DNA from: Hydra vulgaris
Taxonomy: Eukaryota > Cnidaria > Hydrozoa > Anthoathecata > Hydridae
Length of the DNA: 64,000 bases
Direction: 5' to 3'
Assembly: GCF_038396675.1 (NCBI RefSeq)
Contig: NC_088928.1
Coordinates: 11,802,501 to 11,866,500 of the forward strand
This document shows positions 1 to 9,639 of the stretch, one piece after another (the first letter of the stretch is position 1; each line of letters starts with the position of its first letter). Position numbers and translations under genes: made by a program. Below the pieces are notes generated by a model. It was not told the DNA's origin. It saw nothing but the letters and a program-made list of their open reading frames with translations, and did no database searches.

Positions 1-2
1 TA

Positions 3-1679
3 TTAGGTCAATATCATTCCTTACCAAAAGATGCTAGAACTGTTTTAAAAACTAAGAAGCTTGCTGATATAATCCCAATGTATGATATCCACAACAATTG
101 CGGTGAATATGTTTATTTAGGACTTGAAAAACAATTAATAAAATTATTGGAAAGTGCAAATAAAGTAACAACTTGTGGAGACTGTTGTTTGAAACTTCAG
201 TTTAGCATTGATGGATTGCCACTATTTAAAAGTTCTGCAAAGCAATTTTGGCCAATACTTTGTTCAGTAAATTATGATGGAACTACATATAAACCTTTTG
301 TAGTTAGCTTGTTTTGTGGAAATAGTAAACCAATTACAGCGGAAGTTTTTTTATCTGATTTCGTTGTGGAGGTTAAAAAACTTAAGGATCATGGATTTGT
401 AGCAGCAGGTTCCTTTTTTACCATAGCTGTGAATGCTTTTATATGCGATGCACCTGCTCGGGCATTTGTTAAAGGTATAACAAGCCACAATGGCTATTAT
501 GGATGCGAAAGGTGTATTCAAGTTGGAGAATATGTTCAAAGAAGAGTTACATTTCCAGAATTTAATGCAGAAAAGCGAACAGATACCTCATTTATTAATC
601 GTCAACAAAAACAGCATCATCAAAAGAATATTATATCATCACTTCTGGAGCTTAATATTGGACATGTTTCTCAATTTCCTTTGGAATATATGCATCTTGT
701 ATGCCTTGGCGCGACTCGAAAATTGTTATTGTATTGGCTTCGTGGCTCACGAAATGTTAAAATAAGTGTAGGAAATGCTGATACTATATCTAATAAAATG
801 ATTAGCTTGGTAAATTGTATTCCTTGTGAGTTTTCCAGAAAACCACGGTCTCTTAAAGAAATAAGTCGATGGAAAGCCACTGAATTTAGACTTTTTTTAT
901 GTTATGTTGGTCCGGTTGTTTTAAGAAATCACTTACCGTCGAATATATACCATCATTTTATGCTTTTAAATGTTGCTATTTCAATACTAGCAAATCCAGA
1001 TACTTCTAATAATTATTGTAATTATGCTGAAAAACTGTTAAAAATTTTTGTTAAGGAACTCTCAAGTTTGTATGGTGATAGTTCATTAAGTTACACTATG
1101 CATAGTCTTATTCATATATGTGATGATGTTAGGCTTTTTGGTGCTCTTGATAATTATAGTGCATTCCCATTTGAAAACATGCTTGGTTCACTGAAAAAAA
1201 TGGTAAGAACTGGCCGATTTCCACTCAGACAATTGTGTCAGCGTTTATCTGAGCAAAGTTTTGCTTTTTCAGATGAACCGCCATCATTAAAACCTTCATT
1301 GTGTAAAACTCACCACCAAGGTCCAACCCTTACCTTTACAGGAATACAGTATAAACAACTTAATTTTGCTGGTTGTTTTTTTTCCACTGAGAATGCAAAC
1401 AGATGCGCTTTATTAAATGATGGAAAAGTTATCGTAATTTGCAATATTATTGACTCAGAGCATGATGGAATAATTATCATTTGTCGCATTTTTAAAACGA
1501 TGAAAAATTTTTACAGCTATCCATGTGAGTCATCAAAACTTAATGTTTTCAAAGTTGATCAGTTGTCAGAACAATATTCATATTTTCCGTTATCGTCAAT
1601 CTTTAAAAAATGCTTATTGCTGCAGAGAAAAAATTATTTTATAGCTTTTCCTTTTCTTCATTGTTTAAAATTTATATAA
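3..1679 (+). CDS. CACTA/EnSpm (Tnp2-like) transposase, 5' end outside window
   Basis: The frame is open from base 3 to the stop at 1677-1679 (about 558 codons). The first internal ATG is at 78, but the 25 codons before it are in frame and read like the rest of the family, so the true start lies left of the window. The likely role is cut-and-paste DNA transposition in the nucleus. Family-like landmarks are a first acidic motif SIDGLPLFKS, a second block CDAPARAF followed by GYYGCERC (Asp next to a Cys pair), and a late acidic motif FENMLGSLKKMVR, matching the D-D-E order of Tnp2-type transposases. A hydrophobic and basic tail follows. No stop or frameshift interrupts it, unlike almost every other element here, so it is either a young copy or a co-opted gene. 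Family assignment is from recognised motifs, not a search. Confidence 0.75.
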   Translation, partial: LGQYHSLPKDARTVLKTKKLADIIPMYDIHNNCGEYVYLGLEKQLIKLLESANKVTTCGDCCLKLQFSIDGLPLFKSSAKQFWPILCSVNYDGTTYKPFVVSLFCGNSKPITAEVFLSDFVVEVKKLKDHGFVAAGSFFTIAVNAFICDAPARAFVKGITSHNGYYGCERCIQVGEYVQRRVTFPEFNAEKRTDTSFINRQQKQHHQKNIISSLLELNIGHVSQFPLEYMHLVCLGATRKLLLYWLRGSRNVKISVGNADTISNKMISLVNCIPCEFSRKPRSLKEISRWKATEFRLFLCYVGPVVLRNHLPSNIYHHFMLLNVAISILANPDTSNNYCNYAEKLLKIFVKELSSLYGDSSLSYTMHSLIHICDDVRLFGALDNYSAFPFENMLGSLKKMVRTGRFPLRQLCQRLSEQSFAFSDEPPSLKPSLCKTHHQGPTLTFTGIQYKQLNFAGCFFSTENANRCALLNDGKVIVICNIIDSEHDGIIIICRIFKTMKNFYSYPCESSKLNVFKVDQLSEQYSYFPLSSIFKKCLLLQRKNYFIAFPFLHCLKFI

Positions 1680-2414
1680 GATTTTTTTTAACATTTATGT
1701 ATAAAGATTTTGTTGTAATTTATTTAAAAAAATAATAAATTATTATGCTTTAAAATGACTTAATTTATTAATTAATTTGTCTACAAATAAGTAGTTTTCA
1801 TATATTTGATATATTTTTATACCCTAAGTATTTCGTACATAAACTTGATGAAATATATATAAAATACAAAAAAATGAATATAAGAACTAAGTATATATTA
1901 TAATATAAATTACTATGTATTACAATATAACATATAAATTAGTAAAAAGTAGAAAAACAGCAAATATATATTAATTATAATATCTAATTATAATATATTA
2001 TATTATAATTATATATATTAGAATATATTACAATACGATTATAATTATGTATTAATATATTATTTATAATATATCAACAAATTAATACTTATATATTATA
2101 ATTAATTTGTTGATTAAAATTATGGCACTATATATATAGTGCCATATTTAATATATTTAATTTATATCACACTATAGTGTCATATTTAATATATTGATTC
2201 AATTTTGAGATTTTGTATTTTCCATTTTAACATTATTAACCAACAAATTAATTATAACCAATAGTATTAGTTAATTATAACTAATATATTAGCTAATAGT
2301 ATTAATTAATTATAACTAATACTAATATATTAGCTGTTGTTCTATTTTTACGAAATAAAACTATATATAGTGCCATTATTAAGTATTTTAGTTTGAATAT
2401 TTCTACAAATCAAA
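1680..2414. other. AT-rich non-coding stretch with a perfect palindrome
   Basis: No coding potential is visible. The sequence is mostly A/T with runs such as attaattataactaata. A perfect 24-bp palindrome with ggcactata arms lies at 2122-2145; fragments of the same arm recur near 2170 and 2368. It could be a remnant of a small inverted-repeat element whose boundaries I cannot place. Confidence 0.5.
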
Positions 2415-2770
2415 TCAGTATTTTGGCAATATGGTCTGATATATTATCTGAATGTTTTTGCAATATTTGTCACGATATTGGGCCAATATATAAATATAAT
2501 ATTTGGTAAATATTGCTAAATGTAAACATTTTATATTGGGCCAATATTGTTGCCAACATTGCGCCGATGTTGCTAATAATATTGGACCAATATTGTAAAA
2601 TAATATTGAACCAATATTGGCATCAATATTTGGCCAATATATAAATCTAATATTGGGCAAATATTGCTAAATCTAAACATTTTATATTGGTCCAATATTG
2701 TTGCCAATATTGCGCCAACATCGCTAACAATATTGCGCCAATATTGCGCCAATATTGTTTGCTACTTGGG
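2415..2770. repeat. CAATATTG-rich repeat, about two 151-bp units
   Basis: The block is built from many copies of ccaatatt/aatattgg. On a larger scale the stretch from about 2478 repeats at about 2629 with a period near 151 bp (aaatattgctaaa at 2508 and 2659). Inner variants include ttgccaacattgcgcc. The antisense frame through it is simply the repeat read as codons and is not a gene. Confidence 0.6.
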
Positions 2771-3214
2771 TATTGTTTTATTTTCTAGAGCAGTTAAGAG
2801 GAGCTGATGACTTTTTTAGTAAGTTCAATTCATTTTCTTATTTATAGATTAAGATTATTTTGTAGAAAGAATAATGAGAATAAAATTTTATTTATGTATT
2901 CAATATGAAAAGTTAAATAAAATAAGACTGTTGTTTGTGGTCATGTAAGTTTATATACATAAGTTTGCGTTTATTTCAATCTATTTTATATTTCTCTATA
3001 TCTATATGTATATTTTATATTATTGGGAAAAATAATAAGGAATAGAAAAGTTTAAAAAAATTCTTCTGCAATTTGTCAAAAGAATGTTGTGTTATACTTC
3101 ATTTTAAGGTATCTGAATATGTATTTATTAGAAATTTTTAATTTTGTTCTTAAATGGTTTCATCTTTTTCATTCCAATGTTGTGAATTGTAATCTGCATT
3201 CTTTGTTACATTAA
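2771..3214. other. AT-rich non-coding stretch
   Basis: No open frame, RNA gene or clear repeat was found. It may form the left part of the repeat element that becomes recognisable from about 3215. Confidence 0.4.
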
Positions 3215-4529
3215 AAATAATTGTTGCTAATAAATGTTGTTTTATAGTTGTTAAAGGTTTGCATATATGTTTATATTATGCTCAAAGTTAAAAAGCTTTT
3301 GATAAACACGTGTATGTGGTGATATATGTCATATAGTTGTTTTATAAATATGTTTATATAAATGTGTTTTTATAATAGTTTGGAATGTGTTTTATCTAAT
3401 GTGTACATGATTGTTAAATGAGGTGTTTTTATATGTTATTCAACATTAGAAAAAATATTTTGTTTTATAGTTAGTATAACTATAAAACACAATATATTTG
3501 AGATATAGATCCAGAGCAAGATTCGTCAACCTTACCAGTCAAACGGTGTTACTGCTTTAGGTCTAAGTGTTGTCTAGCCTTCAATATAACTATTCTAAAA
3601 ATACATAACATTATATTTGATATTTTTTTGCGTAATGTTGTTACCTTTGGCTTATCTTTATGTTAGTGTCTGTTGTTAAAAATGGTTAATAGGTAGTTTC
3701 ATTACTAGAACTTACTGCTTTAGTTTCTTAATATAAATAGCACAGTGAATATTATTATTATTAGTGAGCATAGTTACGCCTATTGTTCGATATTAGTTAC
3801 GGTTCTGTATTCTGTAAAATACTCTATTTCTTAGTTTTTAAGTAGTTTCCCGACTTTTCTTAACCAAGTAATTTCTTAAAGAAGTCACGACCTTTCATGG
3901 TACGAGTTCAAAATGTTTAAGTAGACATTAGGTAGATAATGTTTAAGTAGTTTGAAATGATAGGTAGTGTAAAATCTTTTTAAAATTTTATTAAGTAGTT
4001 AATTTATTGTAATCTTTTTTTAAATTGAAAATATAGATTACTATAACTCTGATGGGGTCTAGCGTTGGAAGATGTTTATGGGTAATTTCATGCTTTCGCA
4101 TGCTTTTAATAATTGGGATAAAAGCCATAACAACATTTTATCATAAATAAAATTTATCTATAGTATTGTTAAAACCTTTGCTCTTTGAAAAAAATGTTTC
4201 TGGCTTTTCAATAAATGTATAATAATTTCTCTTGCATGAATGAATTGTGGTTTAGGATATAATTGTGTTATTATATGTTTGTTTTTCTATATTTAGTCTT
4301 AATATGAATACGCTAATTTAATAGTAGTGTCGTTTCACTTTCCTTTTTAATAAAGAAGTTTCTAGGCTTTTCTAAATGCTTTCCTTTACTCCACGCTGTC
4401 TTTCAAGCAAGGTCTACAAGCCGATTAGAGCTGATAAATTTTTAGTTTCAAGTGGAATCGATGTTGTTCATTGTTTAATTTAACAACAAGAATTGAAATA
4501 AATGTTTGTTGTTGGTTATTCGTATTTTT

Positions 4530-4967
4530 CTAATTTTTATAGACAATATGAGATGTAGCAAACAGGAGTCTTTTCTTCTGGTTTTTTAGTGACATCAGCG
4601 GTTTCTTTGCAGGGCGTCGAGAAAACAATCTGGCTTCAACAGCACGTCGTCTGATTGTTCGGTCAGATACAGGCAGCTCTAATTGCTTTTGTATCTCGAC
4701 TGATGATATCCAGGGATCCTTCTTGACGGATCTGATGATCATAGAATTCTCTCTAGAAGTGGTGGAACGCGGTCTTCCACCTTTGTTATCTGCTGCCAAC
4801 TTCCCCGTAGAACGATATTTGGAACATAGTCTTGATACGGTCCATTTTTTCACGCGATATTTATCACAAATACTTTTTTGTGACATTCCACTTACGTAAT
4901 TGCCAATAGTTTTCTTTCTTAGCTCCAACCCGAGACTGTCGGGAGCCATTTTTGCACTTGAAGTCAT
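4530..4967 (-). pseudogene. Truncated Tc1/mariner-type transposase: bipartite HTH domain only
   Basis: The 145-codon frame encodes the DNA-binding half of a Tc1-type transposase. A first helix-turn-helix spans about residues 10-55 (KSICDKYRVKKWTVSRLC), followed by a GRPR AT-hook-like linker near residue 64 and a second helix-turn-helix to about residue 115 (VEIQKQLELPVSDRTIRRR). A conserved KNQKKRLLFA segment follows, then the frame stops where the catalytic DDE domain should begin; no DDE sequence lies beyond it. The first methionine is at 4967, but a candidate splice acceptor (ttcaag) ends at 4957, which would make the ATG at 4949 (MAPDSLG) the start. Such a fragment could bind DNA without transposing, so it may be either debris or a repressor-like product. 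Upstream lies a heat-shock-type promoter. Confidence 0.7.
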
Positions 4968-5023
4968 AAAAATAATAAAAATAAAAAATCACGCTTCTCA
5001 AGCCTTACCGTGTTACATTTACC
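4957..5023 (-). other. Candidate small intron in the 5' leader of the HTH gene
   Basis: On the minus strand a good donor (cacaag|gtaaatg) has its GT at 5022-5021. A T-rich tract ending in atgacttcaag provides an acceptor at 4957. Removing about 67 bases would join the leader to the exon carrying the ATG at 4949. A second possible donor, acg|gtaagg, lies near 5007. No transcript evidence is available, so this is inference from consensus matches. Confidence 0.35.
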
Positions 5024-5204
5024 TTGTGATGATACAATAATGCTCTGTGGAACTCAACGTCTTGGTTGGATGTGGACTGTATTGATGTAATGAAACACTT
5101 GTTGTATTTCACTTCTTGTATTGATGCTCTTCGATAAGACACTTTGATAAAACTCACTTCGATAAACTGTCTTGATAATACTGACTGATTGACTTCCATA
5201 TACT

Positions 5205-5430
5205 GACTGAATTACATGTCGATTTACATGTCTCTTATATAGTAAAATGAACCTGTGTGAACCTGTTTTGAAAGATTCTAGATGCTTCTTTTCGATGCTT
5301 CTGGAAGCTTCTGGATGCGTCTGGATGCTTCTGAATGTTTCTGGATATTTCTGTATGCTACTGGATGCTTCCAGATGCTTCTTCTGGAAACTTCTGGAAG
5401 CTTCTGCATGCTTCTGGAAACTTGGAAAAT
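5205..5430 (-). promoter_or_regulatory. Heat-shock-type promoter: HSE array, TATA box, initiator
   Basis: Read on the minus strand, the order is heat-shock elements, TATA, initiator. At 5382-5404 there are five consecutive perfect HSF units (TTC..GAA..TTC..GAA..TTC). A second group of three perfect units plus a near match lies at 5299-5316, and TTC..GAA recurs at 5412-5419. A TATA box (ctatataag) sits at 5242-5234. An initiator-like tcagtca lies about 30-35 bases downstream, near 5211-5205. This is the layout of inducible hsp genes. The HSE block is also a degenerate short-period repeat of ttctggatgc, so part of the pattern could be simple repetition. It points at the truncated Tc1-type HTH frame starting at 4949. 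Confidence 0.55.
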
Positions 5431-6339
5431 TATTAAAAAACTTCCGTGACGTTGACACGGACCAGACTTAAGAAAATGAAACAAACCAAAAAAGTTGCAC
5501 TTGTTTTGTCCGCTGCAAAATGGCACTTGTCAACGAAATTCTGCCTCTGTGCTGTCACCTGTCAGCTGATTGCTCATGTCATGGCATGCTATGACTCTAG
5601 ACTCCTGAACTGTTTGCTGTGGTAGTATAGTTCGTTTCGTTTTTAAGACATGTAAAATTAGGAACACTTTTTAGCATTGTTCGATGTTGGTTGCAAATGT
5701 TTTTTCTAATACTGTATATTTATATTTTTAAATTTATTCTTATATGGTTTCATCTTTTTTATACTTTAGATAAATATATACTGACATTGCCAAAAAAATA
5801 TGGATAAAGCCTAAATTAAATTGTTATAGGTTTTTATTTTAAAAATTGTTTTTTTAAATAATAATAAATTATTTTATTTTTTGTTTATCAATTTTTGACC
5901 TTAATGGTAAACCAATGGTTAAACTAATGAGTTAATTTGTAGAGGTTTATATATCATATATTCTAAAGTATTGTACATTTGAGTTTTTTTTTTAATAATT
6001 TGCTTTACATTACATAAGGCATTTTGATTTTTTTTCTTTTAAATAGTTAAATAAATTTGTTTTATAGATAGGAAACCAAGTAAGATTCAACATTATGTTT
6101 TTATTATTATTATTATTAAGTAATATCTTCGTAATTAGAATTGCAGGTTTTTGTTGATTTTTACTTGAATTAATGTTCAATTATTTATCTCTTGATAGAT
6201 ATGTTTATCACTTTGTAGATATGTTTACAACTTTAGACTATTAATATTTTGATATTTTAATTTCTTTTCTTTTTTTATTTCTTTTTCTTTTTAAAATAAT
6301 GGCGATTTATCAAAGTTGTTTATTTTATTCTTATGTTCA

Positions 6340-6890
6340 CTTAAAATAGCAGTAAATAATTTTATAGAAAAGATCATAGCTCTTGAAATTCTTTTATGTT
6401 TATTTCTTACTACAGTAGTAATACCACTGTTAATATGTTTAATGATACTAGTGAAATTTAAATGGATGATATTAGGCTTAAATAAGTTATTAGAAGAAAT
6501 ACTATCAACTTAAAAATAATTTATAACTTAATGAAATGATTAGGCAAGCTGAAATTAATTCTCATCAAACTGTAAGAAATGCTGCTCAGTTAGAAGAAAT
6601 TTATTTATACCTAAATTAGAACATCATGGTTAGATGAGTTAAAAGTAATAATCACATTAATGAAAGAGATAGGCCTAGATGAGATAAATCATTCTCAAAA
6701 TTTAAGAAATATTGCCAGACAAAAAGAATGTATTGTATAGCAAGAAGTGATGCTATTCTAGATTATAACTATTTAGGAGAAATGAACCAGATCTGTCAGC
6801 ATTGCTGTGCTAAAAAATTTCTTAATGAAGCACATTTTTTATGTTGCTATAATAGAAAGGTAGTTTTGCTTCCATTTTCACTATCTATAA
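6340..6890 (+). pseudogene. Helitron-like protein N-terminal remnant
   Basis: The recognisable piece is at about 6763-6880: DYNYLGEMNQICQHCCAKKF, then a second Cys pair (LCCYNRKV). It resembles the zinc-binding segment that precedes the Rep/helicase region of Helitron-like proteins (LGxM...C..C...CC.N.KV). Upstream, short frames such as NLRNIARQ and TVRNAAQLEE are remnants of the charged, repetitive N-terminus of such proteins; the same text appears on the minus strand at 16320-16440 (NVRNATRHAENLLD). Stops and frameshifts interrupt it throughout. The hydrophobic frame at 6316-6513 is an unrelated reading of the same bases. Confidence 0.4.
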
Positions 6891-6960
6891 CATTTATAAT
6901 ATAGTATTCACACTATTGAGGTAAAAATAATTTGGTTTAGTGATAACATTAAGAAGCCCT

Positions 6961-7595
6961 TTTTTTAATTGTTAATTGTGCTATAGCTATTTTGTGCTAA
7001 TATATATTTTTTTGCCGATGCCATTAAAAACCATAACTAATTTATTAATATAATAACTTATTGTAACTTTTTTTAATACAGTGTCTTTGAAACACAGTCT
7101 GTCTCCTCTGTTTCTCGAAAGTTTATTAATAAAGGAGATCACTATTGGATCACTCTGTTATTACTAAGCTCTAATGTATTTTTTGTTACCATAATTGATT
7201 TTGACCATGTTTAAGAAATGTTTTACGAGTCGCTAATTCATGAACACAATAAATATAAAAAATAATGCTCCCCTTTATTAATAAACTTACTTATTCTAAA
7301 ATACAATAATAAATCTGTAAAATAATGCTTTCGTAGTTTGAGATGATCTTTTTTTTTCTTTTGGTATTGGTAAGTTGTACTTGGCTTTCTTTCTCTGGAG
7401 CTTGCTGTTATTAAAAATAACCTAATATTTAAAGTTACGCGGTTTTTACTAAATGCCAAGACCAATAAAAGCTCAATGTTGCTATTGTCCCAATTTTTAC
7501 GGAGGAGAGCACAATGCTAAACTAATTATAACTTTTATAGCGTTCTTTAGCGAAAAAACCGGGACAATGGCAGCCCAAATAGATGATTTTGTATT
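6961..7595. other. Non-coding stretch
   Basis: AT-rich with no supportable gene. A short inverted motif (ttgtccca at about 7485 and gggacaat at 7561) brackets about 80 bases and could be the ends of a very small element, but this is weak. Confidence 0.3.
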
Positions 7596-7599
7596 GTAT

Positions 7600-7670
7600 A
7601 TTTTTTAGATAATATATCAAGTCAAATTGTTATTTATTTATTACTAACCCGTAATACGGGTTGCTTATTG
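7600..7670. repeat. Repeat carrying a 17-bp palindrome, left member of an inverted pair
   Basis: The perfect palindrome aacccgtaatacgggtt lies at 7646-7662 and again at 14536-14552. Flanks also match in inverted orientation: ttagataatatatcaa at about 7605 versus its reverse complement near 14597-14612. The two sites therefore belong to one repeat family in opposite orientation, about 6.9 kb apart. Confidence 0.6.
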
Positions 7671-7687
7671 CGAGTTTATATTATTTG

Positions 7688-7810
7688 CAAACTTTTAAGT
7701 TGTCTGTTGATCGTTATCTTGCTTTATAATCTTCATCTTTTCTTTTCCATTAACTTCCAACTCTTATAGTGGTTGCTTGCAGCCTTTTTGGAAATAAAGA
7801 TGTTTAAAAA
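7688..7810 (+). mobile_element. LINE (CR1/L2-like) 3' end, strongly 5'-truncated
   Basis: The bases from about 7692 encode the last RT residues TFKLSVDRYLAL and a stop at about 7726. A short 3' UTR (cttcatcttttcttttcc...) matches the 3' end of the minus-strand LINE at 10800-12318, whose C-terminus reads KSFKLSVNRYLAL. The copy ends near 7806, where a G-rich low-complexity tract starts. Confidence 0.7.
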
Positions 7811-7927
7811 AATGGTGGGTGGAAGGTGGTGGAGGAAGGAGGAGGGGAGAGTAGTGGTGGAAGAAGGAAAGGAAGGAGGAGGGGTGGGTGGAAGGAAAGG
7901 AAGGAGGAGGGAGGGGACATTGTGGGG
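7806..7927 (+). repeat. G-rich, purine-biased low-complexity tract
   Basis: About 120 bases of ggtggaagg/ggaggagg-type sequence with almost no C or T on the plus strand, directly after the LINE 3' end. It stands out sharply from the AT-rich surroundings. Multiple GGG/GG runs give it potential for a G-quadruplex or triplex. Frames through it on both strands are compositional artefacts. Confidence 0.8.
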
Positions 7928-8109
7928 TAAGACCGCCCAGCCTAAAGAAGGTGATTTTCAATTAATAATCGGTTTTTGAAAAATATAGTCAGATAGTCGG
8001 GTATTTGACAGATTTTAGTTGAGTGAACTCTTGTTTCGAAAATATTTTTTTTTAAAAACCAGTAATTAATTTTGAAGGATTCATTCCCCTTCACTTTATT
8101 CGTAGAATC

Positions 8110-8220
<111 letters not shown>

Positions 8221-8294
8221 TCCTTTTCGTTATATATTTATTTAAAAATTTATTTAATAAAGTAGTAAATTGGTATTATGACATCCTTTATCAT

Positions 8295-8852
8295 CAGGGT
8301 TATCGTTAGCATTTTTTGGTCTTTGAGATATCTAACTTTCAGACATGGAGCAAACTCCAAACATTTCAATATTAATACTAATGTCAAATAAGATGCTTTA
8401 CATGAAATTGCGATGATTGGAGCTTGGGAACAAAAAGGCCCAAAAATTTTGGCCCCCCTGCCCCAAACGTGAGAGTAAGAAGTTGGCGAAATATTTTTTA
8501 TTCTATTTTCAACTTGACTTATATTTATCGATAAATTTTAAATTTCGTAGTAAAATATTTTAGAGTTCAAAAACTATGACCATATAAAGTTTAAACCCCC
8601 CTCAATTTATGGGGGTAGAAAATTTTATATGGTCTTGACTTTTGAACCTCAAGAGATAATACTATGAAACTTAAAATCGATGAATATAAGTCCATTTGAA
8701 AATAGTATAAAAAATATTTCATCAACTTTTTGCTCTCACGTTTGGGACAGAGGGCCAAAATTTTGGGGCTTTTTTGTTTCTAAGCTCCAATTATCGCAAT
8801 TTTTGCAAAGCATCCTTATCTGAAAGACCAAAAAATGCTGGCGCCACCCCTG
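8295..8852. mobile_element. hAT-like MITE with long inverted repeats (about 560 bp)
   Basis: The two halves are inverted copies. The left half has cagggttatcg, agcattttttggtcttt, gcgatgattggagctt and cccaaacgtgagag; the right half has the reverse complements in reverse order, ending cacccctg. The CAGGG...CCCTG ends are typical of hAT non-autonomous elements. A clean 8-bp target duplication is not evident. A short extra segment (about 8330-8385) interrupts the left arm. It has no coding capacity. Confidence 0.75.
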
Positions 8853-9110
8853 TTATATACTATTAGCATTACAACATTCATAGAAATTATTCCACTTGTT
8901 GAGAAGTGGAATAAATTCTACGAACGTCATTATACTAATGATATATTGCTTCTATATAAATTAAAAAAGTGTATTGAAAATAGCGTCAACTTCTCGCACA
9001 AGCTAAATGAAGATCTCTTCATATAGAAGTTAATTCTATTTAACGTTAATAGATCTTAGACTAAAAAAGAAGATTGTTAAAAAAGACAAAACTATTAAAG
9101 CATCATGTTC
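8853..9110. other. Non-coding stretch
   Basis: No recognisable feature. The small frame at 8835-9026 starts inside the MITE terminus and has no family features. Confidence 0.3.
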
Positions 9111-9111
9111 A

Positions 9112-9345
9112 CCATATGGGGAATTTTCAATGAAAATTTTTTTTAATTTTTTGTAGCTTTTTAATTACTTGTTTGCTTTTTTTTACAAGATTTATCGTTA
9201 AAAAATATTTATAAAATACAGAATAATTAAATCTTTCTTCAAGTTTTTAAATTATACATTCAACACAGATAAAAACATTAAAAACTCAAGTGAATAAAAT
9301 TGATTTTTATGTTGAGTTCATTTTCACTTCGTCTTTTGCCCACAT
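9112..9345 (+). repeat. Interspersed repeat, copy A (matches 31348-31556)
   Basis: It shares with 31348-31556, in direct orientation, the blocks ttgtagctttttaattac / ttggtagctttttgattac, attcaacaca and tttttatgttgaattcattt. Composition and length (about 230 bp) suggest a non-coding mobile repeat. Family unknown. Confidence 0.6.
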
Positions 9346-9639
9346 TTCATTTAATTAACAAAATCTTTCTTTTTCTTAAAGTTTCATTAAATTTTATTAG
9401 ACTTCATTAAAATTATATTGCTTCATTCAAGATTGTTTTCTTTCTTGAAACTTTTGTATTTGTGCTTATTAGAACAGTGGTACATGTTCTAAAGGACACG
9501 CGTGTTCATAAAAAATGAATGAATCTGACAATGTGTCCTACAATCAAATAATACATTTGCTAGATAAATTAACAATATAATATATATATATATATAATTA
9601 TTATATATAATACCACAGTAATAAAACAACAACTAGTTA

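Larger units (their letters stand above)
3215..6960 (+). mobile_element. Diverged Helitron-like repeat element, copy 1
   Basis: At least three blocks in this span have diverged counterparts in reverse order on the opposite strand at 16.3-18.2 kb. The block near 3230-3480 matches 17945-18180, the block near 4340-4520 (tctaggcttttctaaatg, then gcaaggtct) matches about 17290-17470, and the coding remnant at 6340-6700 matches about 16320-16620. Both regions are therefore copies of one family in inverted orientation. The Helitron link rests only on the protein remnant at 6340-6890. The segment 4535-5640 seems absent from copy 2 and may be a later insertion or a captured gene. Ends are not defined. 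Confidence 0.5.

Noticed and set aside
5005..5526. Several repeat-rich frames on both strands (EASRSIQK-like)
   Set aside because: Readings of the degenerate ttctggatgc repeat and leader of the heat-shock-type promoter; different frames give equally good peptides.
6316..6513. 65-residue membrane-like protein
   Set aside because: It overlaps the Helitron-like remnant in another frame and is hydrophobic only because of T-rich codons.
7764..7979. Pro/Ser-rich and Gly/Glu-rich small proteins on opposite strands
   Set aside because: Compositional artefacts of the G-rich tract.
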